Shown here one piece after another: positions 7,934-16,431 of a stretch of 64,000 bases of DNA; within the stretch, counting starts at the first letter, position 1; every line of letters begins with the position of its first letter. Origin of the DNA: Nitrincola sp048264025. GTDB taxonomy: Bacteria; Pseudomonadota; Gammaproteobacteria; Pseudomonadales; Balneatricaceae. The notes under the pieces are model-generated. The model worked only from the letters and a program-made list of their open reading frames with translations, was not told where the DNA came from and made no database searches. The stretch spans positions 310,001-374,000 of the forward strand of contig NZ_JBLXDN010000001.1 in the NCBI RefSeq assembly GCF_048264025.1. The letters run 5' to 3'. A program made the translations under genes and the position numbers.

Positions 7934-8757
7934 ACCTCTCGTGCCTGTCGTAACTGCTCAATCAACTCCCAGGTCCAGGGACCTGGACATTGCCAGCGCC
8001 AGTAATCAGTTGTCAGCCAGTGCTGTTCAGGAATACGCCCTGCCAATGCGGGATGCTCAGCAAAACGATTGGCCAACGAGGGGCTGTCCGGTGAAGCCCA
8101 GAGCACCGCATCAGGAGGGTCAGTGACCAATTGCTCAAGGTCCAGCGATACATAACCTTGATCAGTCAAGTAGTTGCCCCAGCCAGCCTGACGAAGAATC
8201 TGATCTTCGAAGGTACCGATACCTGTACCTATACCATTCGCTCCCAGAAGCAATAAACGTGGAGCCGACAGGTCAGGATGCTGCTCATTCGGGGATGAAG
8301 TAGCAAGATTGGCTGGCAGGCCGATCAGTTGCAAAATAGAGCGTTCATAATCCTCAATCTGCTCAAGTGACTGAGGCAATGAGACTACCGCCACCGGCAG
8401 GTGTAAAGTCTGCAGCCGGTTTCGCAGTAACAATGCGTTGTATTCACCCACCAAAATCAGGTCTGGTTGTAACTGATAAATCTGCTCCAGTGAACCATCA
8501 TGTACAGGCCAGTCATCCAGTTTCAATGGCAAAGGATAGCGTTTATGTAAGGGGGATAATCCGGCTACACGGGCCTTATCCACATGGAAGGCCAGTATCC
8601 AGTCCATGCACAAGTCCAAAGACAGGATACGCTCAGGGAAAGGTGGCTCAGAATCCGGCGCAGGTTCAGATTTCACTACCAACGCCCAGCCCAACAGCAA
8701 GGTCAGCATTAACACACGCCGCAGCCCATTGCGTTTGTAAGGCATCCACTCCCCCAT
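7924..8757 (-). CDS. btuF: Vitamin B12 periplasmic binding protein BtuF
   Basis: Class III periplasmic binding protein (BtuF/FepB-like fold) that delivers cobalamin to BtuCD. An N-terminal hydrophobic stretch (LMLTLLLGWALVV, about residues 16-28) serves as signal sequence. The mature part starts with the usual PERILSLDLCMDWIL, and GLSPLHKRYPLPL and LQPDLILVGEYNALL follow. The 277 residues are normal. A second ATG four codons in (8745) sits directly after GGGGGAG and may be the real start. First gene of btuF-btuC-btuD-orf, divergent from the riboswitch-btuB unit. No riboswitch is seen on its own leader. Confidence 0.88.
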   Translation of the reverse strand: MGEWMPYKRNGLRRVLMLTLLLGWALVVKSEPAPDSEPPFPERILSLDLCMDWILAFHVDKARVAGLSPLHKRYPLPLKLDDWPVHDGSLEQIYQLQPDLILVGEYNALLLRNRLQTLHLPVAVVSLPQSLEQIEDYERSILQLIGLPANLATSSPNEQHPDLSAPRLLLLGANGIGTGIGTFEDQILRQAGWGNYLTDQGYVSLDLEQLVTDPPDAVLWASPDSPSLANRFAEHPALAGRIPEQHWLTTDYWRWQCPGPWTWELIEQLRQAREVWH

Positions 8758-8811
8758 AATTTTTAAGACCTTCTCTGCCTGCAGAGGCTGGCAGAATAAC
8801 GGAAATCCAGG

Positions 8812-8840
8812 ATGACTTCACCCACCCCGGCCCCTATAAT
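8812..8840 (+). promoter_or_regulatory. Promoter of the btuB transcript
   Basis: A perfect TATAAT -10 (8835-8840) is preceded after 17 bases by ATGACT (8812-8817), four of six matches to TTGACA. Transcription would start near 8847, just before the cobalamin riboswitch, which fits a riboswitch-leader promoter. Confidence 0.65.
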
Positions 8841-8865
8841 GGCACTGATTTTTGAAATGCTCACT

Positions 8866-9056
8866 GAGGTGTCGCGTGATTCATGCACGCGATTAAACGG
8901 GAAACAGGTGCTGACACCCGTCAAAAGCCTGTGCTGCCCCCGCAACGGTAAGATGTTGTCATCGCAAACGCCACTGTGTTGCTGAAACATGGGAAGGCGC
9001 GATGAGCTGCGCCCTGCGCCACATCAAGCCCGGATACCGGCCTAAGTGAGATCACT
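8866..9056 (+). promoter_or_regulatory. Cobalamin riboswitch upstream of btuB
   Basis: The interval carries the conserved blocks of the cobalamin (adenosylcobalamin-type) riboswitch in order. These are AAACGGGAAACAGGTG, then GTGCTGCCCCCGCAACGGTA (the B12-box core, 8931-8950), then GCCACTGTG, GGGAAGGCG and AAGCCCGGATACCGGCC. It lies 120 bases before btuB on the same strand. Cobalamin binding should shut down btuB and perhaps the downstream adenosyltransferase. The expression platform between 9057 and 9170 holds candidate stems that could mask the GAGG ribosome site at 9164. Boundaries are approximate. Together with the promoter, this accounts for the 418-base gap between btuF and btuB. Confidence 0.95.
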
Positions 9057-9175
9057 GTTGGTGTTGCGGAGGGCTTCACCCAGTCAAACTTACGGAACCA
9101 CCTTTACTTGGGTGGCGCTGTGTCTTTGGCTTTCCCTCCCTCATCACGCCCTACTTAGCGTATGAGGATACAAAC

Positions 9176-11005
9176 TTGAAACATCCCCTGTTCAGACACA
9201 CCCTGCTAATCTCAGCCCTGACAGCTTCTAGTGCGCCGCTGCTCGCCAACACAGTGCAACTGGAACCCCTGCTGGTGACCGTCAGCACGCCATTACGCAT
9301 GACGCAGCCTCTGCAAGAGACCCAGGCCGCCACAACCGTTATCACCCGTGCGGATATTGATCGCCTGCAACCCGAATCTGTCGCGCAACTGCTACGGGGA
9401 CATGCCGGTATTGAATTCGCCAGTAGCGGTGGTGCCGGTTCGATAACCAGCCTGTTTATGCGCGGCAGCAACTCCAACCACACGCTGGTAATGATCGATG
9501 GTGTCAAGATCAACAACCCAACCAGTGGCGGTGTTAGTTGGCAATTCTTACCCGTCAACCAGATTGAACGCGTGGAAATTGTACGCGGCCCACAATCCAG
9601 TGTCTGGGGGGCTGATGCTATTGGCGGTGTCATCAACATTATCACCCGCGAAGCGACCGAACCAGGAACAGAAGGTGAAATTCGTGTGGGGGTTGGCCAA
9701 CAAAACACCCGGCTTACCGACGCCAACTTCAGCGCTGCCAATGCAACTACACGCTTCACGTCGTCCTTGAGTTACCGTGACTCTGATAGCATCAATGCCA
9801 GAACAGCTGATACCTCCGGCGAAAAGGATGGCTATGAGCATTACGGCCTGCGCCTGCAGCTTGAGCATGACCTGGATGAACGCAACACCCTTTCTGCCGG
9901 GTATCTGCGCAGCCAGGGCGACAATCAGTATGACAATTGCTCCGATGCTTTCTGGAACTCATCCAATGCCTGCAAAGAAGAGTTTGCCCTGCAAACACTC
10001 AATCTGGGCTGGACACATCAACTAACCAACACCTGGCAAATAGATACATTACTGCAGCGGGTTGATGAAGATCGCGAAGATTATTTTGAAAGTCAGGCCA
10101 ATGGTCGAACTCACACTCAGCGTGATCAGCTCGGTATCAAGGCAACCCTGACGACTGATCCTTTCAGCCTGGTCACCGGGCTTGATACACAGAAAGAGCG
10201 CATACTGAAAGGCTCCGGCTTTACCCAGGACAGCCGGGATATCTTCGGTGTATTTGCACAGACTCACTATCGCCTGACCGATGCCTGGACACTGTCAGCC
10301 GGGGTGCGTCATGATGACGATGAATTCTTCGGCAATCAGACCACAGGTAACCTGGGATTGGACTGGCAACTGCATAGCGCTCACAATATCGGCGCCAGCA
10401 TTTCCCAAGGATACCGGGCACCTAACCTAATGGAACTCTACGGCCCAGTCAGTTGGGGAGCCAACCCAGATCTTAAGCCGGAAGAATCAATTAACTATGA
10501 ACTCTTCTGGCGCTATCAGCCAGGCTCGGCCTTTAACGCTGAAGTGCGCTTATTCCAGAATGAAATAGACAACCTGATTGTCTGGTCAGCAGGACAAAAC
10601 CTCAACATCAATGAGTCACGTATCAGAGGTGCTGAAGTCACACTGGGATACCAACTCGCCAACTGGCGTTTTTCCGGAGCTCTGACGCTTCAGGACCCAA
10701 TCAATCGTGAAGATGACTCGCTATTGCTGCGTCGAGCACGTGAACATGGCCGGATCGATGTTGACTATGCTGTATCAAACTGGGGAGCAGGCGCTACGCT
10801 TGAAGGTCAAAGCAAACGTTATGACTTTGGCGGCCAACGCATGGGCGGCTATGCGCTGCTAAACACTCGCGCTTACTGGCACCTGTCATCCGACTGGACC
10901 CTGCACGCTAAAATCGACAATCTGTTCGATCAAGACTACGAACAAGCCCTTGGATACAACACCCCAGGCCGCTACGTCGAAACCAGCCTAACCTACCGTT
11001 TTTAA
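9176..11005 (+). CDS. btuB: TonB-dependent vitamin B12 outer-membrane receptor BtuB
   Basis: Outer-membrane beta-barrel that imports cobalamin using TonB energy. The start is TTG at 9176, supported by GAGG eight bases upstream; no ATG fits. A signal peptide (about residues 1-24, ending PLLA) is followed by a TonB-box-like EPLLVTVST. The plug has the family blocks ATTVITRADIDRLQPES, MRGSNSNHTLVMIDGVK and RVEIVRGPQSSVWGADAIGG. The barrel ends in the terminal Phe motif YVETSLTYRF. The 609 residues match BtuB. The riboswitch in its leader makes B12 specificity nearly certain. Confidence 0.96.
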   Translation: MKHPLFRHTLLISALTASSAPLLANTVQLEPLLVTVSTPLRMTQPLQETQAATTVITRADIDRLQPESVAQLLRGHAGIEFASSGGAGSITSLFMRGSNSNHTLVMIDGVKINNPTSGGVSWQFLPVNQIERVEIVRGPQSSVWGADAIGGVINIITREATEPGTEGEIRVGVGQQNTRLTDANFSAANATTRFTSSLSYRDSDSINARTADTSGEKDGYEHYGLRLQLEHDLDERNTLSAGYLRSQGDNQYDNCSDAFWNSSNACKEEFALQTLNLGWTHQLTNTWQIDTLLQRVDEDREDYFESQANGRTHTQRDQLGIKATLTTDPFSLVTGLDTQKERILKGSGFTQDSRDIFGVFAQTHYRLTDAWTLSAGVRHDDDEFFGNQTTGNLGLDWQLHSAHNIGASISQGYRAPNLMELYGPVSWGANPDLKPEESINYELFWRYQPGSAFNAEVRLFQNEIDNLIVWSAGQNLNINESRIRGAEVTLGYQLANWRFSGALTLQDPINREDDSLLLRRAREHGRIDVDYAVSNWGAGATLEGQSKRYDFGGQRMGGYALLNTRAYWHLSSDWTLHAKIDNLFDQDYEQALGYNTPGRYVETSLTYRF

Positions 11006-11014
11006 GGGATGTGG

Positions 11015-11058
11015 TGCTGCCATGGATGGCAGCAGTGAGCCCACAAGGACGTGCTCAC
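11015..11058 (+). other. Two tandem hairpins with GGA loops after btuB
   Basis: Directly after btuB, TGCTGCC-ATGGAT-GGCAGCA (11015-11034) forms a perfect stem with loop AUGGAU. GTGAG-cc-CAC-AAGGAC-GTG-CTCAC (11035-11058) then forms a second stem with loop AAGGAC and a small bulge. GGA in a hairpin loop, especially ACAAGGACGU, matches the CsrA/RsmA binding consensus. It may be a CsrA-titrating 3' end or a dispersed intergenic repeat. The remaining bases up to 11182 hold another GGGGGAGG run and no gene. Confidence 0.55.
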
Positions 11059-11182
11059 GGCGTGTCAGCATGAAGGGGGAGGCACTGCCTACTGCCATGT
11101 ACCAACAGCCACAAAACCCTGAATTGCCCAACCCAACTCGCTATACTTAAACCCAGTCCCTTCACAACCAAGGTGCAACACT

Positions 11183-11755
11183 ATGTCTGACCGACTCGAC
11201 CGTATCTACACCCGCAGTGGCGACAAAGGCACGACCGGATTAGCCAATGGCAAACGTATCCCAAAATCCCACCCACGCATTGAAACCCTGGGCGATGTTG
11301 ACGAACTGAACAGCCTGCTAGGCCTGTTAATCGCCGAGCTGGATGCCAGCCATTCGCTACACACACCCTTGGCACAGATCCAGAATGACCTATTCGATTT
11401 AGGGGGTGAACTGGCCATAGCCGATGATAACTATACCGTCATCACACTGGACACTGTGACTCGCCTGGAAACCTGCCTGGACCAGTTAAATACCAGCCTA
11501 CCGCCACTGAAAGAATTTATTTTACCCGGCGGCAGTCGTGCCGCTGCAACCGCCCATCTGGCACGTTCGGTATGCCGTCGGGCGGAACGGCGCATCGTTG
11601 AGCTGAGCAGCCTGAATCAGGAAAGCATCAACCCCATGGGGGTCAGCTATTTGAATCGACTGTCCGACTTGCTGTTTGTGGTTGCACGAACCCTGGCGAG
11701 GGAAAAGGGAGGCAGTGAGATACACTGGAAGCCCACTCCCCAGGAAAATCTGTAA
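11183..11755 (+). CDS. PduO-type ATP:cob(I)alamin adenosyltransferase
   Basis: Converts cob(I)alamin and ATP to adenosylcobalamin (PduO/MMAB family, trimeric, cytosolic). The N-terminal ATP-binding motif YTRSGDKGTTGL lies at residues 9-20. The catalytic helix RSVCRRAERR is at 128-137, with the conserved Arg and Glu intact. VSYLNRLSDLLFVVAR near the C-terminus completes the family pattern, and 190 residues is standard. It lies 177 bases after btuB on the same strand, so it may share the riboswitch-controlled transcript. It is the active-looking counterpart of the degenerate paralogue in the btuFCD operon. Confidence 0.95.
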   Translation: MSDRLDRIYTRSGDKGTTGLANGKRIPKSHPRIETLGDVDELNSLLGLLIAELDASHSLHTPLAQIQNDLFDLGGELAIADDNYTVITLDTVTRLETCLDQLNTSLPPLKEFILPGGSRAAATAHLARSVCRRAERRIVELSSLNQESINPMGVSYLNRLSDLLFVVARTLAREKGGSEIHWKPTPQENL

Positions 11756-11850
11756 CGCCAAAAGCAGCTAAGACCAAGGATAATTTTACAGGCACGCCCG
11801 AAACGGGATAAGCTAATTGCATCAATCAGGATAAAAAGAGGAAGAGTCAC

Positions 11851-12447
11851 GTGGAACAGGAAACTATCTGGATCATTGCTGTGGTTGCACTTGCCGTGGG
11901 TGTATTGATTGGTTACCTGCTGGGAAAATCCGGTGGTAATGAAGTCAAGAGCAAACGCCTCGAAGAAGAATTGAATGGCTCCAGAATTGAAATGGACCGC
12001 TACAAGCAGGAAGTCACCACGCACTTTGAGCAGACCGCCTCACTGGTGAATGAACTCACTGATCAATATCGTAAAGTACACCAGCACCTGGCTACCGGCG
12101 CTCAGAATCTTTGTCCCGACCAACAGCCTGGACGGTCACTTCAGTCATCTCTGCAACCGAAACTGGAAGCCACCGGTATTGATAACACCCTAGAGGCATC
12201 CTCGCAGGAAGCATCTACGCCGGAGCCTGAAACCAACACGACAGAAGCTGAAAACCCTACACCAATGGATGCCGCACCCGAGGCTCCGAGAGACTGGGCA
12301 CCCAAAAAACCCAATGATGAAGGAACCCTGTCTGACCGTTACGGACTGAAAAAAGGCGAAGAAGAAAGCCCCAAGGCCCCTCCCTACCCGGATCCAGGTT
12401 TGAATGATGACGAAACCACTCCGGTAAAACCGGGCCAGAAAGGCTGA
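11851..12447 (+). CDS. zapG: ZapG/YhcB family (DUF1043) membrane-anchored coiled-coil protein
   Basis: Inner-membrane protein of the YhcB/ZapG family, linked in E. coli to cell division and envelope growth. The start is GTG (MEQETIWIIAVV), preceded by GGAAGAG. One transmembrane helix (about residues 5-24, ending IGYLLGK) is followed by a charged coiled coil (about 30-80) containing QYRKVHQHLATGAQNLC, the family signature. The 198-residue length exceeds the roughly 130 of E. coli. The extra C-terminal part is low-complexity, rich in Glu, Pro, Thr and Ser, and probably disordered. Confidence 0.88.
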   Translation: MEQETIWIIAVVALAVGVLIGYLLGKSGGNEVKSKRLEEELNGSRIEMDRYKQEVTTHFEQTASLVNELTDQYRKVHQHLATGAQNLCPDQQPGRSLQSSLQPKLEATGIDNTLEASSQEASTPEPETNTTEAENPTPMDAAPEAPRDWAPKKPNDEGTLSDRYGLKKGEEESPKAPPYPDPGLNDDETTPVKPGQKG

Positions 12448-12462
12448 AACTATCCTGCGCAA

Positions 12463-13233
12463 TTAAACTGGATTAGCAATATCGACAAAACGGTGTTCAA
12501 GGCCAAAGTGGCGGGCTAAATGCTCGCCTAATGCCTGAACGCCGTAGCGTTCCGTGGCGTGATGCCCTGCACCGATATAGTGAATGCCTGCCTCGCGAGC
12601 AATATGCACCACCGGTTCTGAAATTTCTCCACTTATATAGGTATCGGCACCCAAAGCCAGTGCCATATCGATATAACGCTCCGCCGCACCGGTACACCAG
12701 GCTACTTTACTGACCTTATGCTCTCCACCAGCGATCACCTGGGGTTCACGTTCCAGATGCTGCTCAATACGCCGAGCAAAAGACTTCAATGAACAAGGCT
12801 CATTAACGTGACCAATATTACCCAGTCCCAGAGGATTACCAGGCTCCATGCTGTCTTCCGTTTCCAGCCCCAGGCGCAAGCCTAAGCGGGCGTTATTACC
12901 CAGGGTTGGATGTGCGTCAAGCGGCAGATGGTAGGCCAGCAAGCTGATATCATTCAGCATCAAGGTTTTGATACGCCGATGCTTAATCCCAGTAAGAACG
13001 GAGGATTCTCCTTTCCAGAAATAACCATGATGTACCAGTACCAGATCGGCCTGCCACTCGACAGCCTCATCCAGTAAAGCCTGGCAGGCAGTTACGCCGG
13101 TCAGAATTTTTTGCACCTGTGGACGACCCTGAATCTGCAAACCATTAGGACAATAGTCCTTAAATTCATTGGATCGCAGTGTCTGGTTACAGTATTCCAC
13201 CAGTTCATTCAGGTCGACACTATTGTAATTCAT
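12463..13233 (-). CDS. Nif3-like dinuclear metal centre protein (YbgI family)
   Basis: Member of the Nif3/YbgI/GTP cyclohydrolase I type 2 family, a toroidal hexamer with a two-metal site. Cellular function is not settled. The start at 13233 gives MNYNSVDLNELVEYCN; upstream in-frame codons add non-conserved residues. The metal-binding motifs are visible: VLVHHGYFWKGE (His pair), AYHLPLDAH, and the C-terminal HHATERYGV with Glu/His ligands. NGLQIQGRP near residue 27 and CTGAAERYIDMAL are family blocks. The 256 residues are normal. It is divergent from the DegS-type protease with 65 bases between. Confidence 0.92.
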   Translation of the reverse strand: MNYNSVDLNELVEYCNQTLRSNEFKDYCPNGLQIQGRPQVQKILTGVTACQALLDEAVEWQADLVLVHHGYFWKGESSVLTGIKHRRIKTLMLNDISLLAYHLPLDAHPTLGNNARLGLRLGLETEDSMEPGNPLGLGNIGHVNEPCSLKSFARRIEQHLEREPQVIAGGEHKVSKVAWCTGAAERYIDMALALGADTYISGEISEPVVHIAREAGIHYIGAGHHATERYGVQALGEHLARHFGLEHRFVDIANPV

Positions 13234-13298
13234 TAGCTGATTCCCATTTTTCAGTACAAAACCGTATACTATCAACAAACTTTAATCGAAATGGATTT

Positions 13299-14444
13299 AT
13301 GCGTAAATTTAAACTCTTGTCCTGGCCGGTAACCGTCGGCATTCTACTGGCTCTGCTACTGATTCAGTTCTTTTCTGATCGTATCAATCCACCTACAGCC
13401 ACGGTAGAAGTGGTGGAAACTCTGGCATCGCCGCTAACAGATGGCGTTGTACATCCACGTCTATCCTATGCTGACGCTGTGGATAAGGCTTCACCGGCCG
13501 TAGTGAACATTTACACCCAGACTGTCGTCAGAGAACCGGCCAACCCGCTGCTCAATGACCCCTTATTCCAGCAGTTTTTTAATATTGATCGCCTGCCCCA
13601 GCAGGAGCGTATTCAATCCAGCCTGGGTTCCGGTGTTATTCTCAGCCCAAACGGTTATGTGGTTACCAACAACCACGTTATCAGTGGTGCCGATAGCATT
13701 GTGGTATCTCTCCAGGATGGACGGGAGTCACTCGCCAACGTGATTGGCAGCGATCCGGAAACCGATTTAGCGCTACTCAAGATCAATCTCACTGAGCTAC
13801 CGAGCATTGTTATGAACACCTCCGACATGTTGCGTGTCGGCGATGTTGTATTGGCGATTGGCAATCCTTTTGGGGTCGGACAAACAGTCACACAAGGCAT
13901 TGTCAGCGCCACCGGACGTAACAGTATCGGTCTGAGCACCTATGAGAACTTCATTCAGACTGATGCGGCCATCAACCCCGGCAACTCCGGTGGAGCGCTG
14001 ATTGACCCGAACGGCCACATGGTTGGCATTAATACTGCCATTTTTTCTCAATCGGGCGGTTCTCACGGTATTGGCTTTGCCATTCCGGCACTCACCGCGC
14101 GTCAGGTCATGCAGGATTTGATCGAACACGGGCGTGTGATTCGTGGCTGGCTGGGTATTGAGGTACAGGAAATCACACCCAGGCTGGCTGAGTCGTTTAA
14201 CTTTGGATCAGGGAATGGCGTGATCGTATCCGGTGTAGTGCGTAACGGGCCGGCTCATCAGGCTGGACTGCAACCCGGTGATATACTCACAGCGATTAAC
14301 GGCGAACCCATTGTCCAGGCACGCAGCCTGATGCTGCAAATTGCGCGCACCAAGCCTGGCGAAAATATCCGCCTGGAGCTACTCAGAAACGAGCGTCGCT
14401 TGTCTTTGATTGCTCAATTATCTGAGCAGGTCCGCTCGAACTGA
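13299..14444 (+). CDS. degS: DegS/AlgW-type membrane-anchored serine protease
   Basis: Periplasmic HtrA-family protease anchored by one N-terminal helix (about residues 7-25, VTVGILLALLLIQFF). It probably starts RseA/MucA cleavage in the envelope stress (sigma-E/AlgU) response. The catalytic triad is readable as His126 (TNNHVIS), Asp156 (ETDLALL) and Ser230 (NPGNSGGA). A single PDZ domain follows (about 280-365, RGWLGIEVQEITP to PGENIRLELL), which separates it from DegP with two PDZ domains. The start at 13299 begins MRKFKLLSW; upstream codons overlap the divergent Nif3 gene. The 381 residues fit DegS/AlgW. Confidence 0.9.
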   Translation: MRKFKLLSWPVTVGILLALLLIQFFSDRINPPTATVEVVETLASPLTDGVVHPRLSYADAVDKASPAVVNIYTQTVVREPANPLLNDPLFQQFFNIDRLPQQERIQSSLGSGVILSPNGYVVTNNHVISGADSIVVSLQDGRESLANVIGSDPETDLALLKINLTELPSIVMNTSDMLRVGDVVLAIGNPFGVGQTVTQGIVSATGRNSIGLSTYENFIQTDAAINPGNSGGALIDPNGHMVGINTAIFSQSGGSHGIGFAIPALTARQVMQDLIEHGRVIRGWLGIEVQEITPRLAESFNFGSGNGVIVSGVVRNGPAHQAGLQPGDILTAINGEPIVQARSLMLQIARTKPGENIRLELLRNERRLSLIAQLSEQVRSN

Positions 14445-14462
14445 GCAGACCTGCCCAGAAAA

Positions 14463-15773
14463 TCAGTTATCCTTGATAATACGGTACTCAGCTGAGCGTG
14501 CATGCGCGGTCAGGCTTTCGCCCCGCGCCAGCACAGAAGCCACTTTACCCATTTCAGAAGCACCTTCCGCCGAAAACATAATCACAGAAGAGCGTTTCTG
14601 GAAATCGTAGACACCCAGTGGCGATGAAAAACGCGCCGTACCTGAGGTGGGCAACACATGGTTAGGACCTGCACAGTAATCTCCTAGAGATTCAGCTGTG
14701 TAGCGCCCCATAAAGATAGCACCGGCATGGCGTATCTTCGGCAATAGTGCTTCCGGATCAGCCACTGACAGCTCTAGATGTTCTGGAGCTATGCGATTAC
14801 TCAACATTGCCGCCTCATCCATATCAGCCACTTCAATCAGCATCGCACGGTTTTTCAGTGACACACTGATAATGTCACTACGTTCCATAGTGGGTAAGAG
14901 CTTTTCAATACTCGCAACCACCTGATCCAGGTACTCAGCATCAGGACAGATCAAGATGGACTGGGCGTCTTCATCATGTTCAGCCTGGGAGAAAAGATCC
15001 ATGGCAATCCAGTCCGGATCTGTCTGGCCATCACAGATCACCAAAATTTCGGAAGGGCCGGCAATCATGTCGATGCCCACGGCTCCAAATACGGCACGCT
15101 TGGCTGTCGCCACGAAAATATTACCCGGCCCGACGATTTTATCGACCCGTGAGACGGTTTCTGTGCCATAGGCCAGAGCCGCTACCGCCTGTGCACCACC
15201 CAGGGTGAACACTCGGTCAACACCGGCCAAAGCAGCCGCCGCCAAAACCAGCTCGTTAACCACGCCATCAGGGGTCGGCACGACCATGATAATCTCTTGC
15301 ACACCCGCCACTTTGGCCGGCAAGGCGTTCATCAACACTGATGACGGATAGGCGGCTTTACCACCCGGGACATAGATACCCACGCGATCCATTGGGGTAA
15401 CCTGTTGGCCCAGTACCGTGCCGTCTGCTTCAGTATAGCGCCAGGATTCACTTTTCTGACGCGCATGATAGGTACTGATACGCTGAGCCGCCGCTTCCAG
15501 CGCAGTGCGCTGCTCCAACGGCAGATTTTCCAGTGCCTGAAGCAACCGTGCCTGGCTTACCTCAAGCTCAGACATCTGTGTCGCCTGCATGCGGTCGAAG
15601 CGGTTAGTGTACTCAATCAAAGCCGCATCACCACGAGCACGAACCTGCTCAATCACATCATCAACGATCTGATTGACCTGTTTATCCGAAACACTTTCCC
15701 AAGCCAGCATGGCATTCAACTGGCTATCAAAGTCGGCCTGACCGGCTTTTAGACGTGTGATCTCTACAGACAT
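14463..15773 (-). CDS. hisD: Histidinol dehydrogenase
   Basis: Zinc enzyme that oxidises L-histidinol to L-histidine in the last two steps of histidine synthesis. The ATG at 15773 has GAGG six bases upstream; a GTG four codons earlier would overlap hisG and is less likely. Clear blocks are DRVGIYVPGGKAAYPSSVLM, the NAD/substrate site VDKIVGPGNIFVATAKR, IDMIAGPSEILV, the catalytic APEHLE and the C-terminal GPNHVLPTSGTARFSSPL. At 436 residues it is full length. It follows hisG with one base between, the common gammaproteobacterial hisG-hisD arrangement outside a full his operon. Confidence 0.97.
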   Translation of the reverse strand: MSVEITRLKAGQADFDSQLNAMLAWESVSDKQVNQIVDDVIEQVRARGDAALIEYTNRFDRMQATQMSELEVSQARLLQALENLPLEQRTALEAAAQRISTYHARQKSESWRYTEADGTVLGQQVTPMDRVGIYVPGGKAAYPSSVLMNALPAKVAGVQEIIMVVPTPDGVVNELVLAAAALAGVDRVFTLGGAQAVAALAYGTETVSRVDKIVGPGNIFVATAKRAVFGAVGIDMIAGPSEILVICDGQTDPDWIAMDLFSQAEHDEDAQSILICPDAEYLDQVVASIEKLLPTMERSDIISVSLKNRAMLIEVADMDEAAMLSNRIAPEHLELSVADPEALLPKIRHAGAIFMGRYTAESLGDYCAGPNHVLPTSGTARFSSPLGVYDFQKRSSVIMFSAEGASEMGKVASVLARGESLTAHARSAEYRIIKDN

Positions 15774-15774
15774 A

Positions 15775-16419
15775 TCAAACCTCACGTTTAGCTGCTACAG
15801 CAGCTTGCATTTGCTCAATAATCGGTTGAATCAGCTCATATTTCATTTTCATCGAGGGCTGCCCCACTACCAGACGCGAACTGATATCCGCTATGTGTTC
15901 CATGGGTTCCAGACCGTTAGCTCTCAAGGTGTTACCCGTATCGACGATATCGACAATACGGTCAGCCAGACCCATGATAGGCGCAAGCTCCATGGCGCCG
16001 TAGAGCTTGATGATATCCACTTGAGTACCCTTACGGGCATAATAATCACGGGTAATATTGACAAATTTACTCGCTACCCGCAGGCGGCCTTCGACAACAG
16101 GGGCGCCCTTCATGCCCGCGATCATCAAACGACAACGAGAAATTTCCAGATCCAAGGGTTCATACAGCCCCTGGCCACCATGCTCCATCAACACATCCTT
16201 ACCCGCCACACCCATATCGGCACCACCATATTCAACATAGGTAGGCACATCGGTGGCACGAATCACCAGTAGCTTGATATTGGCATGATTGGTATCAAAT
16301 ATCAGTTTACGGCTACTAAAAATATCTTCGGCCGGATGTATATCGGCTGCCGCCAGCAAGGGAAGTGTTTCCGTCAGGATGCGTCCTTTGGAAAGTGCGA
16401 TGGTCAGCTGCTGTGTCAT
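15775..16419 (-). CDS. hisG: ATP phosphoribosyltransferase, short form
   Basis: First enzyme of histidine biosynthesis, joining ATP and PRPP. The 214-residue length is the short HisG form, which lacks the C-terminal regulatory domain and needs the HisZ partner; no hisZ is in this window. The N-terminus LTIALSKGRILTETLPLL, the block GADMGVAGKDVL and the PRPP loop DIVDTGNTLRANGL are diagnostic. It sits between murA and hisD in one minus-strand unit. Loss of the feedback domain means regulation would pass through HisZ. Confidence 0.96.
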   Translation of the reverse strand: MTQQLTIALSKGRILTETLPLLAAADIHPAEDIFSSRKLIFDTNHANIKLLVIRATDVPTYVEYGGADMGVAGKDVLMEHGGQGLYEPLDLEISRCRLMIAGMKGAPVVEGRLRVASKFVNITRDYYARKGTQVDIIKLYGAMELAPIMGLADRIVDIVDTGNTLRANGLEPMEHIADISSRLVVGQPSMKMKYELIQPIIEQMQAAVAAKREV

Positions 16420-16431
16420 AGGGATTCTCTC

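Noticed and set aside
8758..8865. A second cobalamin riboswitch on the minus strand for btuFCD
   Set aside because: The interval is too short and lacks the B12-box core on the minus strand; all conserved blocks are on the plus strand.
14425..14456. Hairpin GCAGGTC ... GACCTGC at the degS/hisD junction as a terminator
   Set aside because: The seven-base arms enclose a 15-base loop, overlap the protease stop codon and have no T-run; it is too weak to call.
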